Source of the DNA: Holothuria scabra
Lineage: Eukaryota; Echinodermata; Holothuroidea; Aspidochirotida; Holothuriidae
NCBI GenBank assembly: GCA_037179385.1
Contig: CM074196.1
Span: 33,442,486-33,506,485, forward strand
Reading direction: 5' to 3'
DNA: 64,000 nucleotides
This document shows positions 1 to 10,609 of this stretch, piece by piece. Position numbers and translations under genes: made by a program. Positions within the stretch are counted from its first letter, which is position 1. Each line of letters starts with the position of its first letter. The notes under the pieces are model-generated. The model was not told where the DNA came from and did no database searches. It was given only the letters and a program-made list of their open reading frames with translations.

Positions 1-121
1 TTCGAACTGCCAGCCCCAAAATGTTTGCCTCCAACCTTATCATTTGCCCTTAGTTTGCCCCCAGTTTTGACATTCTGGCGCTGCTAATGCATGTGACTGA
101 TAATAACCTGAAACCTCAAAG

Positions 122-307
122 CAGGCGCGCAGCCATGATTGTGTCATGAGGGTGTTTGGTCTCATTTGGGGGGTTGGGGGTTGGGGCCACGAAATGAGGG
201 AAAAGTCTAAGGATAGAGAAAAACCGCTATTTTAGGTGTTTTTTGCATTGGCAGGTTGGGCCATGCGGGTTTCAACCCCCCTCCCACTCTCCGTGGGTAC
301 GCCACTG
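122..307 (-). mobile_element. Short hAT-like MITE, copy 1
   Basis: The reverse complement begins CAGTGGCGTAC and ends GCTGCGCGCCTG, and it matches the 184-bp element at 14563-14746 along its length, including the shared internal stretch AACACCTAAAATAGCGGTTT. The two copies are in opposite orientation. The flanks (CCTCAAAG on the left, CCCTCAAG on the right) resemble an 8-bp target duplication but are not identical. It has no coding capacity. Confidence 0.6.
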
Positions 308-1900
308 CCCCTCAAGGACAAGCTTTTAAGACGCATAATAATAATTTTTTAAAACCTTGCCTACTGTACAGTGAAAATCATACTGATTATTGCAGACTTT
401 TCCCAAGAGACAAAAGTGAACCCGAAGACTCAAATATTTTGTGCGACTCTATAGTGTATTTGCCTTTTGGAAATTTGTCAAAGACATTAAAAGTAGCCTT
501 TTCTAAACAATTTCTTTATTTTGCTCTGTGTTGGTGTTTTTTTTTTATTTAAAAGAAAAAAATTAAAAAAGTAAAAAAGAAATACAGCACCAATGGTGAA
601 GAAGCTCGAACCTCCAACTGAAGATCGGTAGGTTGTCTTTACAGTACGGTAATAGTGCCATATGAGTTACGTGACCTCAAATCTTGAAAACCCTGAAGGC
701 AGTTCTCAAAACGTCATTGAAAATGTTCTGTGCTATTTTCAGTATAACTTGCGCACACCCAAATGCATTACTAACCGAGCATCATTATGACGAACATGGA
801 TCAACATTGCACAAGAAAATTTGAAGGAGTTCAATGGGCATTTTGCATATATTATGAAATGATCCATACAGTAATGCCCACATGGGATCTTTAAATAAAA
901 CTTCAAGGATATTATATACGACTAACAAGCAAACATCATTACATCAGGGCGACGCCGAACCATTAAAAATTAACTGACGGTATTTTGTCAGTATTTCACA
1001 AAATGGACACTTGGGCCCATCTTAGGCCTAAGTGCTAGTATTCATGACCTCTTCACAGTCACCACTAATTATAAGAGTATCCTTATGAAAAATCATAAAC
1101 ATTGCAAGAGAAAAGTGGTAAAAGGCGAAATATTTTTAAGAGTTTCAAACAAAGGTAAAACGGCTCACTTGGTGCATTTGAAAACACTTCCAGAACATCA
1201 TACGCCGATCCTTAACCAGTACTTCACGCTGTCAACTGCCTACATTAATTGGAGGAAAGAGTTCTGTGTTTTGCGATATTTAAAACCTTGGACCATTTGG
1301 TTCAGCGTGAGCCTTGGATCCAAAATATTCTGAATACAGGAACTACTCATTAAAAGTCGTGTGACACAAAAATGTCAAAATTGGGCGTTCGATGTAAAAA
1401 AAAACATTAAACACCAAGAAAATAGCTGCAATTCCCATCAAAATCCGTCATAAATGGACCATTTTACACGACATTTTTTATTTGCACTAAGTCACCAATA
1501 AACATGAGCTCAACCTGCAAATCTTGTGATGTCATGAGAGGGACATGCCATATATGCCTTATGTTATCCTTTTTTTTTTTACAATCTTCATTTCAAGGAC
1601 AGTTGCAAAATTTATTTGTCCTGATGGTTTTGTTTTGGAATTTTAGATTTCGTCCTTGAAAATCATCAGCCATCAGTATCAATTACCAAACAATAAACTA
1701 TCTGATAAGTAATGAAGACACAACTTATGTAGAGTTAACAAAAGATATGTCAACACTGTGCAACACTCCACATCATTATTTTAGCAAAAGGAACAAGTTG
1801 CTTCAGAGACATTAAAACTTTGGAGATACTTTAGATGGCCTACAACCCAAACAACATTATGTCCAAGTTTCAAACAAATCCATGAAATCATGTGGGAGTA
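308..1900. other. AT-rich non-coding stretch
   Basis: I see no gene, RNA or clear repeat boundary here. Reading frames are short and lack recognisable motifs. Poly-A and poly-T runs are common, as elsewhere in the window. Confidence 0.4.
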
Positions 1901-1914
1901 AAAGCATTTGGAGA

Positions 1915-1995
1915 AAATTGTGGACAGACAGATAGATAGATGGACAAACATATAACTGCTGACAGAGAGACAGGCGGGCAGAGAGATAGAGTGAC
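1915..1995. repeat. Degenerate GACA/GATA simple repeat
   Basis: A run of imperfect GACAGACAGATAGATA-type units. The flanking text about fixed-length lookbacks reads like part of an older dispersed repeat, but no boundary is visible. Confidence 0.5.
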
Positions 1996-2794
1996 GCTGC
2001 ATGACAACAGTAGCTCACACCAGCATGCTGCAGTATTAGCTAAAACCTGTTCCACTCTTGCCATAAATTTCCCACTTACCTCTGTATGGTTAAGGTAAAT
2101 TGTTACTATTGCGCTCGGTGAAAATATTGTTTCCATCGTAAGATATTCTCTTCTAAGTAATATCTTAAAGACAATCAAATTGTCAAAATGAATATGAAGT
2201 CATTGCATTCCAAGTCTATTAAAATTCTCTTTTCCTCTGTTACTTCAATTTTCATGTTTGTAATTATTCGTTCTCTGCACCCATGAAACTCGAGAAACTC
2301 AGCCGTGCACGTAGAGCGTAGGAGTAAAATTCACACCTCTTACCAGAGCGATGTCCCTCCGGGATGAGCTTTAGGTCGATTTTGGCGAGGTCTGGGATTG
2401 TTTTATAAATTGTAAAAGTCAAATATATGAATAAAGACACTATAATTACGTATTTACCACTTAACTCATATTCCTCAGACTGCGCTAAGTCATCAAACTC
2501 ACGGGACAATGAAGTGAAGCTTTACTATAACCATGACCTTACGGGACGTGAGGGCCCGAGGGCTGCAGCCCTCCTAATTGGCCAAAACCTTGCTGAATCA
2601 GGGCAGACTTTGGTGCCTTTAGTCGAGCAGAGATTATGCCCTGTGGTGAGATCTGGATTCGGACAAAATTTCACCTCACCCCTCCCTAGCCTTCGGAGAG
2701 GACGAAGTCTTTTCATCCAGCTCATCGCTACGCAGGCAAACCCCTCCCCGCCCACTGAGATAAAGAGTCCAGTACGGCCATAACTTATGTTCGA

Positions 2795-2925
2795 TTAGGT
2801 TAGATGGAGTCCAGTTTCAAAACAATTGGTTCAGGCCGGGCCGGTCACGGCCTTTTTTCCACTTGTGGCTCATTGGCTTGTTTTCCGATGCTGAGCACCA
2901 AGCACAATGGTAGTGGCAAATGGAA
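2795..2925 (-). repeat. SINE tail fragment, copy 1
   Basis: This shares the ordered blocks GGTTAGATGGAGT, AATTGGTTCAGGCC, CACGGCCTTTTTTCCA, TTGTGGCTCA, TTGGCTTGTTTTCC and AAGCACAATGG with copies near 13.6, 16.3, 39.3 and 53.6 kb. The tRNA-like head that complete copies carry is missing. Orientation is inferred from those complete copies. Confidence 0.6.
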
Positions 2926-3394
2926 ATGGTCATGACTATAACAACCTTTTATTCGTTTAGAGGTACACGGAGAACATAAAGGCATCCCATTCATCGCCCC
3001 ATACAACACTTTTAGCGGTTGTCTACAGAAATTTTCATTTGCCACAGCTCTTTGATTCACATTAAATTAAAACTGCAGAGTGGCTAGTATTACACATCAT
3101 TCACTGAGAGTGTTTTGATTACACATTAGTTCCCTATAGGCCTATGCTCACCAGGGTATGCCCTTATTAAAGTATAGACAAACTGTGTCTTACCTGCGTA
3201 GCAGGCTGTACGGGATATACCTTGTTCAGTCATATGGCTAACTGTGACTGGTAGTTTTGGTAGAAGAGTAGAAGAGAAAGCACAGCCCGATCCGCGAAGG
3301 TCGCAGTGGGGAATCCAGGATTTGCTAGAAGGAAGCAACATGTCAGTTTGAGGCGGAACGGAAACAAATATAAGGGGGATGAGTGCCAGCAGGA

Positions 3395-4330
3395 CTATCT
3401 AAGTGGAACCCCACCATTGGTTGGTACGGAGCATACAAGCAAAGTTTGGGCCTAAGACAGAATATCCCTTAAGAACGCATAAAAATTCAAAATTGAAACA
3501 AGGGACTGCATTCGTCACGTATTAGATAATGCCATCGCCGACCTATTTTGATGGTCCAAAATGACACTTTGCGAATGAGAAAATATGCAAAATGATGCAA
3601 TTATTATTTTTGTACGTGCAAGGAATAAATAAGAAGTCGCATTTTGAAACTTGCACTTACAATTGTAACTAAGCTTACAAAAGAAAACTGTCATTGGTTG
3701 TTAACATTTATTTATGTCTCAGGTGATCAGAGCTGTATTCAGAGTTATTTCAACAGTTTTAATTCTGTTTATGTCGCCATTAGAGTGTACCGGTATAGAC
3801 AAGCATAGGCGTACTGTAGTATTTCAGTTGGGGAAGGGCAGAGGATTCATTGCCTGAAAATGCAATGTTTTCCGGTGGAATATCTAAGCGGAGAGACACG
3901 CACCATCAGTTGGCAGTAAGCGAAGAGAAAATTTTTTAAAAATCGCGATCCCTCGAACAGCCCGAAATCATGGCATTCCCAGGCTTGTAAGCAGAACCAT
4001 ATAAGTCGTTAATTTGTACTTCTGCCCGAAAGACTTTCCAAGTGGAGCGACACCATCAGTTTGTGAGGCGCGTACAGAAAACTTGGGAAACTTGCAACCC
4101 TTCATACAGCCAGAAATGGCATTGCCCGAAAGACTACCTTAGAAGAGCGCCATGATTTATTGTCGCGAAGCCGTCAGAAGATTTTGGAAATTGCCAGTTC
4201 CTCAGATAGTTGAAAATGCCATCCACCAGATTTGTAAGCAGAATTCAAGCAGCAGTTAATTGAGCTTTCCTTTTGCAATTAAATGTTTTAATCAAGAATG
4301 AAAAAGTGCAAAACGATCAAAAATTTGCCT
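3395..4330. repeat. Diverged tandem units of a hAT-family interior
   Basis: The phrase 'TCTAAG-GGAGCGCCACCATTGG-TTGG' recurs in diverged form near 3400, 3880, 4040 and 4140, each time followed by a GAAAATTTT-like block. The same unit lies inside the elements at 7549-9547 and 62409-63901, so this is probably a decayed relative. No termini or target duplication were found. Confidence 0.5.
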
Positions 4331-5549
4331 AATAATATGCATGGGGTAGCCATGTCCGGTCAAATAGGACACATCACATAGGTCTTTTTAAGTTGGAATA
4401 TATAGGTCGTTACCTTTGTTTTATGAAGTGAACACAGTTCAACATTTTTTTTTTGGAAGTGAGCAGGACAAGGTCCTCCGTCCCCTAAATCCGTCTTCGG
4501 TCGCCGGGCGACTTGTAGTTTGGGGAAATTACCTGGTTACTGAATATCATCATGCAAATTATGCGGACGATATTGGAAAATTTCCGAAAAAGCTTGGTTT
4601 CCCCTTGAAATATATTTGATAATCTGTTGGCTAGCATTTTAAGGATTTTATTGCAGCCTGCAGAGAAAATTTGAAAAAATTGTATTTTTAGGGGAATCAA
4701 ACAGCTAGAGTTTTTATTGAAGATCAATCTGCACGAGTTCATATCGGCAAAATCAAGAGTGAAGATGATTTTAAGTAAATTAATACCATTTGTGGTACGG
4801 TGTGAATGGAAAGTTTTTCTACTTTATTTTCAGACATTACATTGAATGTTTTTGGATTTTTGTAAGAACAATTTGGGAATTATGAGAGTTTTCTCGAAGA
4901 ATATGGTCTTCTAGTTAGCATAATCAATAAACAACATGAACAAGTAACCGTGCGCTCTTACAAAGCATTAATGGAATATTCATATTTGTAAGTTGATTTA
5001 CTTGGCTTCGATTTCTGGTCCAAGTTGTTCAATTGCAGCTTATTGCACTAATCCCGATCTGTAAAAAAAAACCTTCGTTTGATGAGCTGATATTTAATTA
5101 GAATAAAGTAGAATTCCCAAGTCAGCATTGCAGCCCACTGATAAAACTCGTCTTCTGTTGAAAGATAATCCCGCGGCACCACAAAGAATAAAAGACATTT
5201 CATTAGATTTCATTAGATGGAGAAAAACCCATGGTGTTGTAGCCCAATTGAAAAAAGGTTGGATCTGAAGCGATGAAGCTTACTAAACAATGGATACAAT
5301 GCTCGATTCAAAACCGTGTCGGAGCAAGGTGGGGTTTCATCCAAAACTGCAACCTACGATAACCCCATGTGACAATAATATTGCTTGGTCTGGATTCACA
5401 GAGACTACCGGTACAAAGATTAACTTTGGTAAGTCTGAATCGAGACGCAACATATCCTTCTTAGTTGGTATTCACGAAAGAAAAACTTTGTAAATATTTG
5501 GCGTAACTTAGCGCAAGCTTTTTCTTTGTCGTATGAACAAAAGGCCGTG
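4331..5549. other. Non-coding stretch, nothing recognised
   Basis: There are only short frames without motifs. No repeat boundary, RNA gene or splice-consistent exon was seen. Confidence 0.35.
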
Positions 5550-6982
5550 TGTAACGAATACGATAAGCGCTTGTTTTAGTGACTGTATGCAGCCATTAGT
5601 GGGGTCCATCAACCTTTAATCTATTTCATTTATTGTCAATTTAGAACCTGGTGCTCTCCTTTTCTCAAGGCAATTATGCCCTTCATTATCAGCTGCTGAA
5701 CTCTTTGAAGCTTCATATCCCTGCTTCTAGTGGCAGGTCTGACCTTATCCCAAACGAGCTGGTTTACACGAGTGGGTTTCCAGCTTTCTACATTTTCTGG
5801 GCATGGATATTTCTTATATTTAGCTTTCAGTTTTTCTTCTGTCATTTTACCCTTCAACATTTTGATGACTACTTCTGCAATTTTATCAGGGAACGGTGGT
5901 CCCTTTTCCTCACTCTCAAAATCAAGAGCTACATCATCAAGCACATCATTGAAGTTATTACCAGTCTCATTAGTTTGTCTGAAAATTTCAGATATTTGAT
6001 CATCGAAATCGAAACAACTCTAAGTTGAAAAGTCCCCCTGATTTGAAACTGTGTCCGTCACAGTTGGCAGGCGTTCTGGTGGTCGAGAACCAGAAGTGCC
6101 GGCTAAGCCATTTGCAGACTCGTTAGCCTTTTGGGTTGCTTCAGTTATGGCTTTTTTGATAAAATCAGATATCTCAGGGGTGAAACCAGCCGGTAACGGC
6201 TCTGTTTCAACTTGCTCACTCGATGCAAGATCCAGTTCATCCGAATAATCAAGTTCTTCATCCATAGCTTTGCAAATATGCTAAAACTGCAATGTTACAC
6301 AAAAAAGCTCAAGCTTGATAGACGGACGGATGATTACAAAACTTCGACAATTATGTGTAAGTTCTGTAATTGTAAAGTGTACTGAACCATACACAAAAGG
6401 ACTGTTACCAGCAATTATGCTCTTGGTACTGTTTTCAGCAGTTATGCCTTATCATCAATTTCAGTATACTGTATGGTCAAATTAAGCAATTATGCTCTTG
6501 GCTGTGTTGACGAAAGGCTTTCTAAAACCCTCACTCAGTGAAATGCTCTAAAGACCTGTGTTGCTCAGCCTGTGAAGTACCTACCAGAATACAATAAGAC
6601 AAATAACTAACGGCATCAATGTGTGCCCAGTAAGCAGCCAGCAAATTATTGCACTGAGGCAGAATAAGAAGACTGAACCATAGGTAACAAAGAATAATAC
6701 AACTCAAGCCGATCAGGCTCGCAGATGTTACTCGGAGGAGAACCACGCTCTCACGTAATCCCTTGAATGTAATGCATATTGATGAGATAGAATCTATTTC
6801 ATTTATTGTCTTCATGAACATCAAACCCTCATATTTAGTGAAGTTGAGGTAATCAAGATACATCATAGTGTACAAACATCCATGATACAGGTAATCAGGC
6901 AATTTAAAGATTAAACGTGATAGACCCCAGCTATGGCTGACTAGTATCAGACCATCACTCGACTGTCCACATTTGTCTATAG
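5550..6982. mobile_element. ~250-bp MITE split by a DIRS-like insertion
   Basis: The outer parts (about 5550-5637 and 6787-6982) match the MITE copies at 18290, 44858 and 54527 through the shared blocks TTTTAGTGACTGTA, CCATTAGTGGGGTCCATCA and GACCCCAGCTATGG. Between them sits about 1.15 kb of foreign sequence. A 20-base direct repeat (AATCTATTTCATTTATTGTC) lies at both junctions, near 5618-5637 and 6788-6807, and it occurs once in an uninterrupted copy's position. Confidence 0.65.
5636..6265 (-). pseudogene. DIRS/Ngaro-like gag (ORF1) fragment
   Basis: On the minus strand, a frame from 6265 to 5636 (about 209 codons) is interrupted by a single in-frame TAG at 6020-6022 and continues in the same frame. 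The N-terminal part is acidic (MDEELDYSDELDL). The C-terminal part contains KYPCPENVESWKP, then VNQLVWDKV, then RSRDMKLQRVQ. Proline-asparagine and 'VN..VWD' blocks followed by 'RD..LQ..Q' are typical of ORF1 of tyrosine-recombinase retrotransposons. The frame runs directly into the 3' junction, so the protein is truncated there. No recombinase or reverse transcriptase accompanies it. It might also be a related retrotransposon gag; the family call is inference. Confidence 0.5.
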
Positions 6983-7007
6983 CAGCAACACCAAAGCCGA
7001 GCTATAT

Positions 7008-7037
7008 ACTGCTGGCATTACACTAGGCCACGATCAC
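7008..7037 (+). repeat. Terminal-type inverted repeat partner A
   Basis: CTGGCATTACACTAGGCCAC here is repeated in reverse complement at about 10455-10482. A CTG triplet lies outside both copies. This would suit a Harbinger-like terminus with a 3-bp target duplication, but the interior is not resolved. Confidence 0.35.
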
Positions 7038-7184
7038 CATAGCCTGCGGAGCAGACTCTGTAGTAGCCTAAAGATGGGGCTCTCTCAAAATCATAATACA
7101 CCCAGGTCTCTAAACAGTATAATATACAGAGTCTGCAAACCTTCGCCCAGTTTCCATTTACAGGTAGCGGGCCACTAATTATAA

Positions 7185-7535
7185 GTCCCATTTACTAACA
7201 CACTAAATTAGGCTACTTCCGTGCCCCCTAGCTCCCAGTAGAAGTTTTCAACCAGGACATGCTACCCCTCTGATCGAAGCCCACAATCTCGATTTTCATG
7301 GCACTTTCAAGTTTCCATACCATGACCATTGAAATTTTGAGCTAGGGAGCCTTGAATGATAGGGATGTGTTTTCCGCCATAATAGCTACTCAAAAACGGC
7401 ATTTCACAGAGCGGAGTAATATAATTAAAAAATGGCACTAAAATTGGTCAGATTGCCTTGAATTTTGCACAGTATGTATTTCAACTCATTGTCTACAAAA
7501 TCCAAATGCAAAAATGATTATATTTTGTAAGTAAC
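7185..7535. repeat. Dispersed repeat, copy 1 (partner at 15250)
   Basis: Shares ordered blocks with 15250-15660: ACACACTAAATTAG, CATGGCACT, CATACCATGA and TTTTGAGCTAG. No termini or coding capacity were seen. Confidence 0.45.
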
Positions 7536-7548
7536 ACAGTCACAAACA

Positions 7549-9547
7549 CAGTGGCGTAGCTAGGATTTTTTCCAGGGGGGGGGGGGGCAAAGGTATGAAA
7601 TTTCCCCAAAACTTTTCCCGGTCAATGTGTATGTATTTCATATAAAATATGCAAACTTACAAGTATAACAACATTACCATGTCATTTTGAAATATAACCT
7701 GCATTTTAATCTTAAAGTGTAACATAGAGCAATCGGAAATAACAAAGTATATTATTTTGGTAAACAATGTCTGGTTTATTTGTATGTAGTAACGCAGTGG
7801 CGTACGTAGGATTTCTCTGAAGGGGGGGGGGGAGCATGCAGTATGGTCTAAGGGGAGGGGTGTCCGGAAATGTTTTGACGTTTTCAAGGAGCCTAGATGC
7901 AAAATGGTGCAAGATTTTCGACTTTGACAGGAACAATGTTAAAGGTTGAATCGTGGTGGTTCATGAGGATAAAACTGAAACTTTTGTGTCTCTACATGCA
8001 TTCTTATGCCATTTCTGCTACCTTACGAAGTAAAACTTGTCGTTAAATTTGCACACTTTTAGGAGTCAAAATAGAAGACCATTGATCGGTACAGGATTGT
8101 GGTTTTTGGCCACAAAACCTTATTTTATCATAAAGATTATCTAAGCGGAGCGCCACCATTGGTTGGCGCGGAGCGTAGAGAAAATTTCGAAAAATCAAAC
8201 CCCTCAGATGTCCAGAAATAGCATTTTCCCGCGAATCTAACGAGTCGCTATCTCTTTTTGTCGTTTGCAATAAAATGCTTAAGCCTACTTCAAAATATCA
8301 TGTTCGCAAACTGCAAAGTGATCAGAGGGTTAAGAGCTAATTTGACCCCAAAATGTAATTTTGCCCAAAAGACTGAGCGAAGCGCCACCATTAGTTGGCG
8401 TGCAGCGTAAAGAAAATTTCGAAAAATCAGACCCCTCAGATGGCCAAAAATAGCGTATTCATGCTTGTAAAAAGAATCTTAACATGTAGTCTTTATTTTA
8501 ATCGATTCTACCAGTGGGATACAGAGTCCACCTTTTTAAGTAAATGTTGGAATTTGACAGAACTTGCCTATTTGTAGAAATTAAAAAAAAAATGGCATCA
8601 CTGAGGGGCCTTGCAGAGGCAATCCTTCCCCTTTGAACATTTTTGAAAAATTGGGTGTCCTTATATGTACTCTGGTGCCACATATGCTATCTTTTGAAGT
8701 GCAATCTGTGTTACTAAAGTTTAACTCCGTATTTTTAAGAACAAAGAAAAAATGGCATCGTTGAGGGGGGTGGGGAAGCATGGCCAAATGGTCCCCTCTT
8801 CGTACGCCACTGAAAGGAGGCCTAATAGTCAGTCTCGATCACACAGGACATCCTGTCAGAACAGCAGTCTGTTATGTGTAGAAGGCTGCAAGGTACTCAT
8901 GGACCCTTTTATTGGTACACCCCAATTGAGCAGAAAGCTATTTTCCCGAACTAGCCTGTAAGCCTCCAAGGATTAGACTAAGTAACAAAATATAGGTATG
9001 CCTATGGATCCCGTTCATTCTAATTTCTAGACTAACGTTAAGTTTATTGTTGGCCATGGATTGTTTCAGTCCCATTCTACGTTAGTGACTTGTCAGTTTT
9101 CACATCCTTTTACTGAATTATCAAAGTGTACAACGTAGAGACTGTGTACAAGGAGATAAGTTCAGGTTTAAAGCTTTCAGTGTTAGTTGTATATATCAGC
9201 TGTTGTTAAATTCCTGAATAACAGCTTCCTGTGCACTGAAATGCACTGATCATAACACCCGCGCGTATACACGAGAACATTCAATCTGCTACGCGGGGCG
9301 GACGTTCCTGTGGAACGCGAGTAGGGCTGGTTCATGCGACACTAACGAAATCTGGGTTAATTTGTTGCATGAAAATACGAATTATGTATGAGAAATGTCT
9401 CACAATTTCTTATTCTAACAAAAATTTTGAGAAAATTTTGTTAGAGTAAGGAAATTCATCAAATTTCCCCAATTTCATCAAATTTCCCCAAATTATTTTC
9501 CATGGGGGGCAGCTTGCCCCCCCCTGCCCCCAGTAGCTACGCCACTG
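7549..9547. mobile_element. Non-autonomous hAT-like element, 2.0 kb
   Basis: The termini are CAGTGGCGTAGCTAGG (left) and GTAGCTACGCCACTG (right), which are inverted complements. The element is flanked by a perfect 8-bp duplication, CACAAACA, at 7541-7548 and 9548-9555. Eight-bp duplications and CAGTGG-type ends are typical of the hAT superfamily. G-runs follow the left end and C-runs precede the right end. No transposase frame is present. Inside lie two tandem copies of the 'GGAGCGCCACCATTGG' unit (8140-8440) and another terminus pair beginning CAGTGGCGTACG at 7794 and ending CGTACGCCACTG at 8813, so an older relative may be nested within. Confidence 0.8.
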
Positions 9548-9555
9548 CACAAACA

Positions 9556-10060
9556 ACACCCCATAAATTTTTTATGGCGCTTTTTCTGTCAGTAAACATT
9601 TTCCTGGACATGAGTATTGGAGTTAGTGGCCCGCTACCTACAGGAATCCCGCGTTATGAGGGAAGAATTAGTAAACATGAGATGGTCACGTGGTGCACGA
9701 AACAAGTATGAATGGTGTATTTTCGTACATACAACTGATACAACGAACGGCGAACAACCTAATTAGTTTTTGTTCGTGGAAAATGTGTACCAGGCCGTAC
9801 GTTCGATGGACATATATTATCTATTACGCGAGATGTAATTCAGTATTTTAATTTTTGTCGTGACGTAATCTTTGGTAGTCGTAAATGAGATACGACAGAA
9901 AGTTGGCAGGCTTTTGTATACCGTAGGTATGCCATGTAACTTAGTTGGAAATGTCGACTGCTCAGCAGTGAAGCCGTCGAAAGACTCAAATAGTATTATT
10001 TATAGTAGCGAAAGTAAGATTTTTTTATTTTTGAATGCAACTGTTTTAGTTTAAGCGCAA
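9556..10060. other. Non-coding stretch, nothing recognised
   Basis: Short frames only. No RNA gene or repeat boundary was identified. Confidence 0.3.
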
Positions 10061-10064
10061 ACAC

Positions 10065-10482
10065 AATAGCCTGCTAACAGCGGGCTACGATCGCCACGAT
10101 TTCCACAATTTGAGAGAATCGTGATGAACGTTGGGGGTCGTGTGATAGAATCACTTTGGTCTTGAGGGCACTTGGTAGAATCGTGATGATCGTGATGAAC
10201 GTGATAAAAGTTTTGATTTTCAAAAACTTTGCCACGATCATCCCGATCTGAGACCAGCCGTGAGAGCGCGTGAAAGAAGGTGGGAATGGACGGTACAGTT
10301 GAACTGAGCGTGACAGAGCGAAACAGACCTTGGTGCACTATCGCTTGCGAACCGCAAAAAGTTGGGAAGCGTCTGAAGGAGTGGAAAAAATAAAAAAGTC
10401 ATTAACATATCTTGGAGCTCCACGCTTTTTTAAAAATCGTGGCGATCGTGGGAATCGTGGCCTAGTGTAATGCCAGCTGTGC
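10065..10482. repeat. Inverted-repeat element with ATCGTG motifs
   Basis: The left side carries CGATCGCCACGATTTCCAC and the right side carries the complementary set ATCGTGGCGATCGTGGGAAT. GATCGTGATGA units recur between them. The outermost right 21 bases are the inverted partner of 7008-7028. It is probably a MITE or one arm of a larger element; no clean target duplication was found. Confidence 0.45.
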
Positions 10483-10609
10483 ATCACTTTGGATCGCGCG
10501 TGTTTTCAAAGAAGAAAGTGCCCCCCGTTTTTACTATAAGAAACAAATGTGATTGAACTGGAATGTGCCAGCACTCGCTGCAACCACCAGTGGCACCGTC
10601 ACGGGCAGT

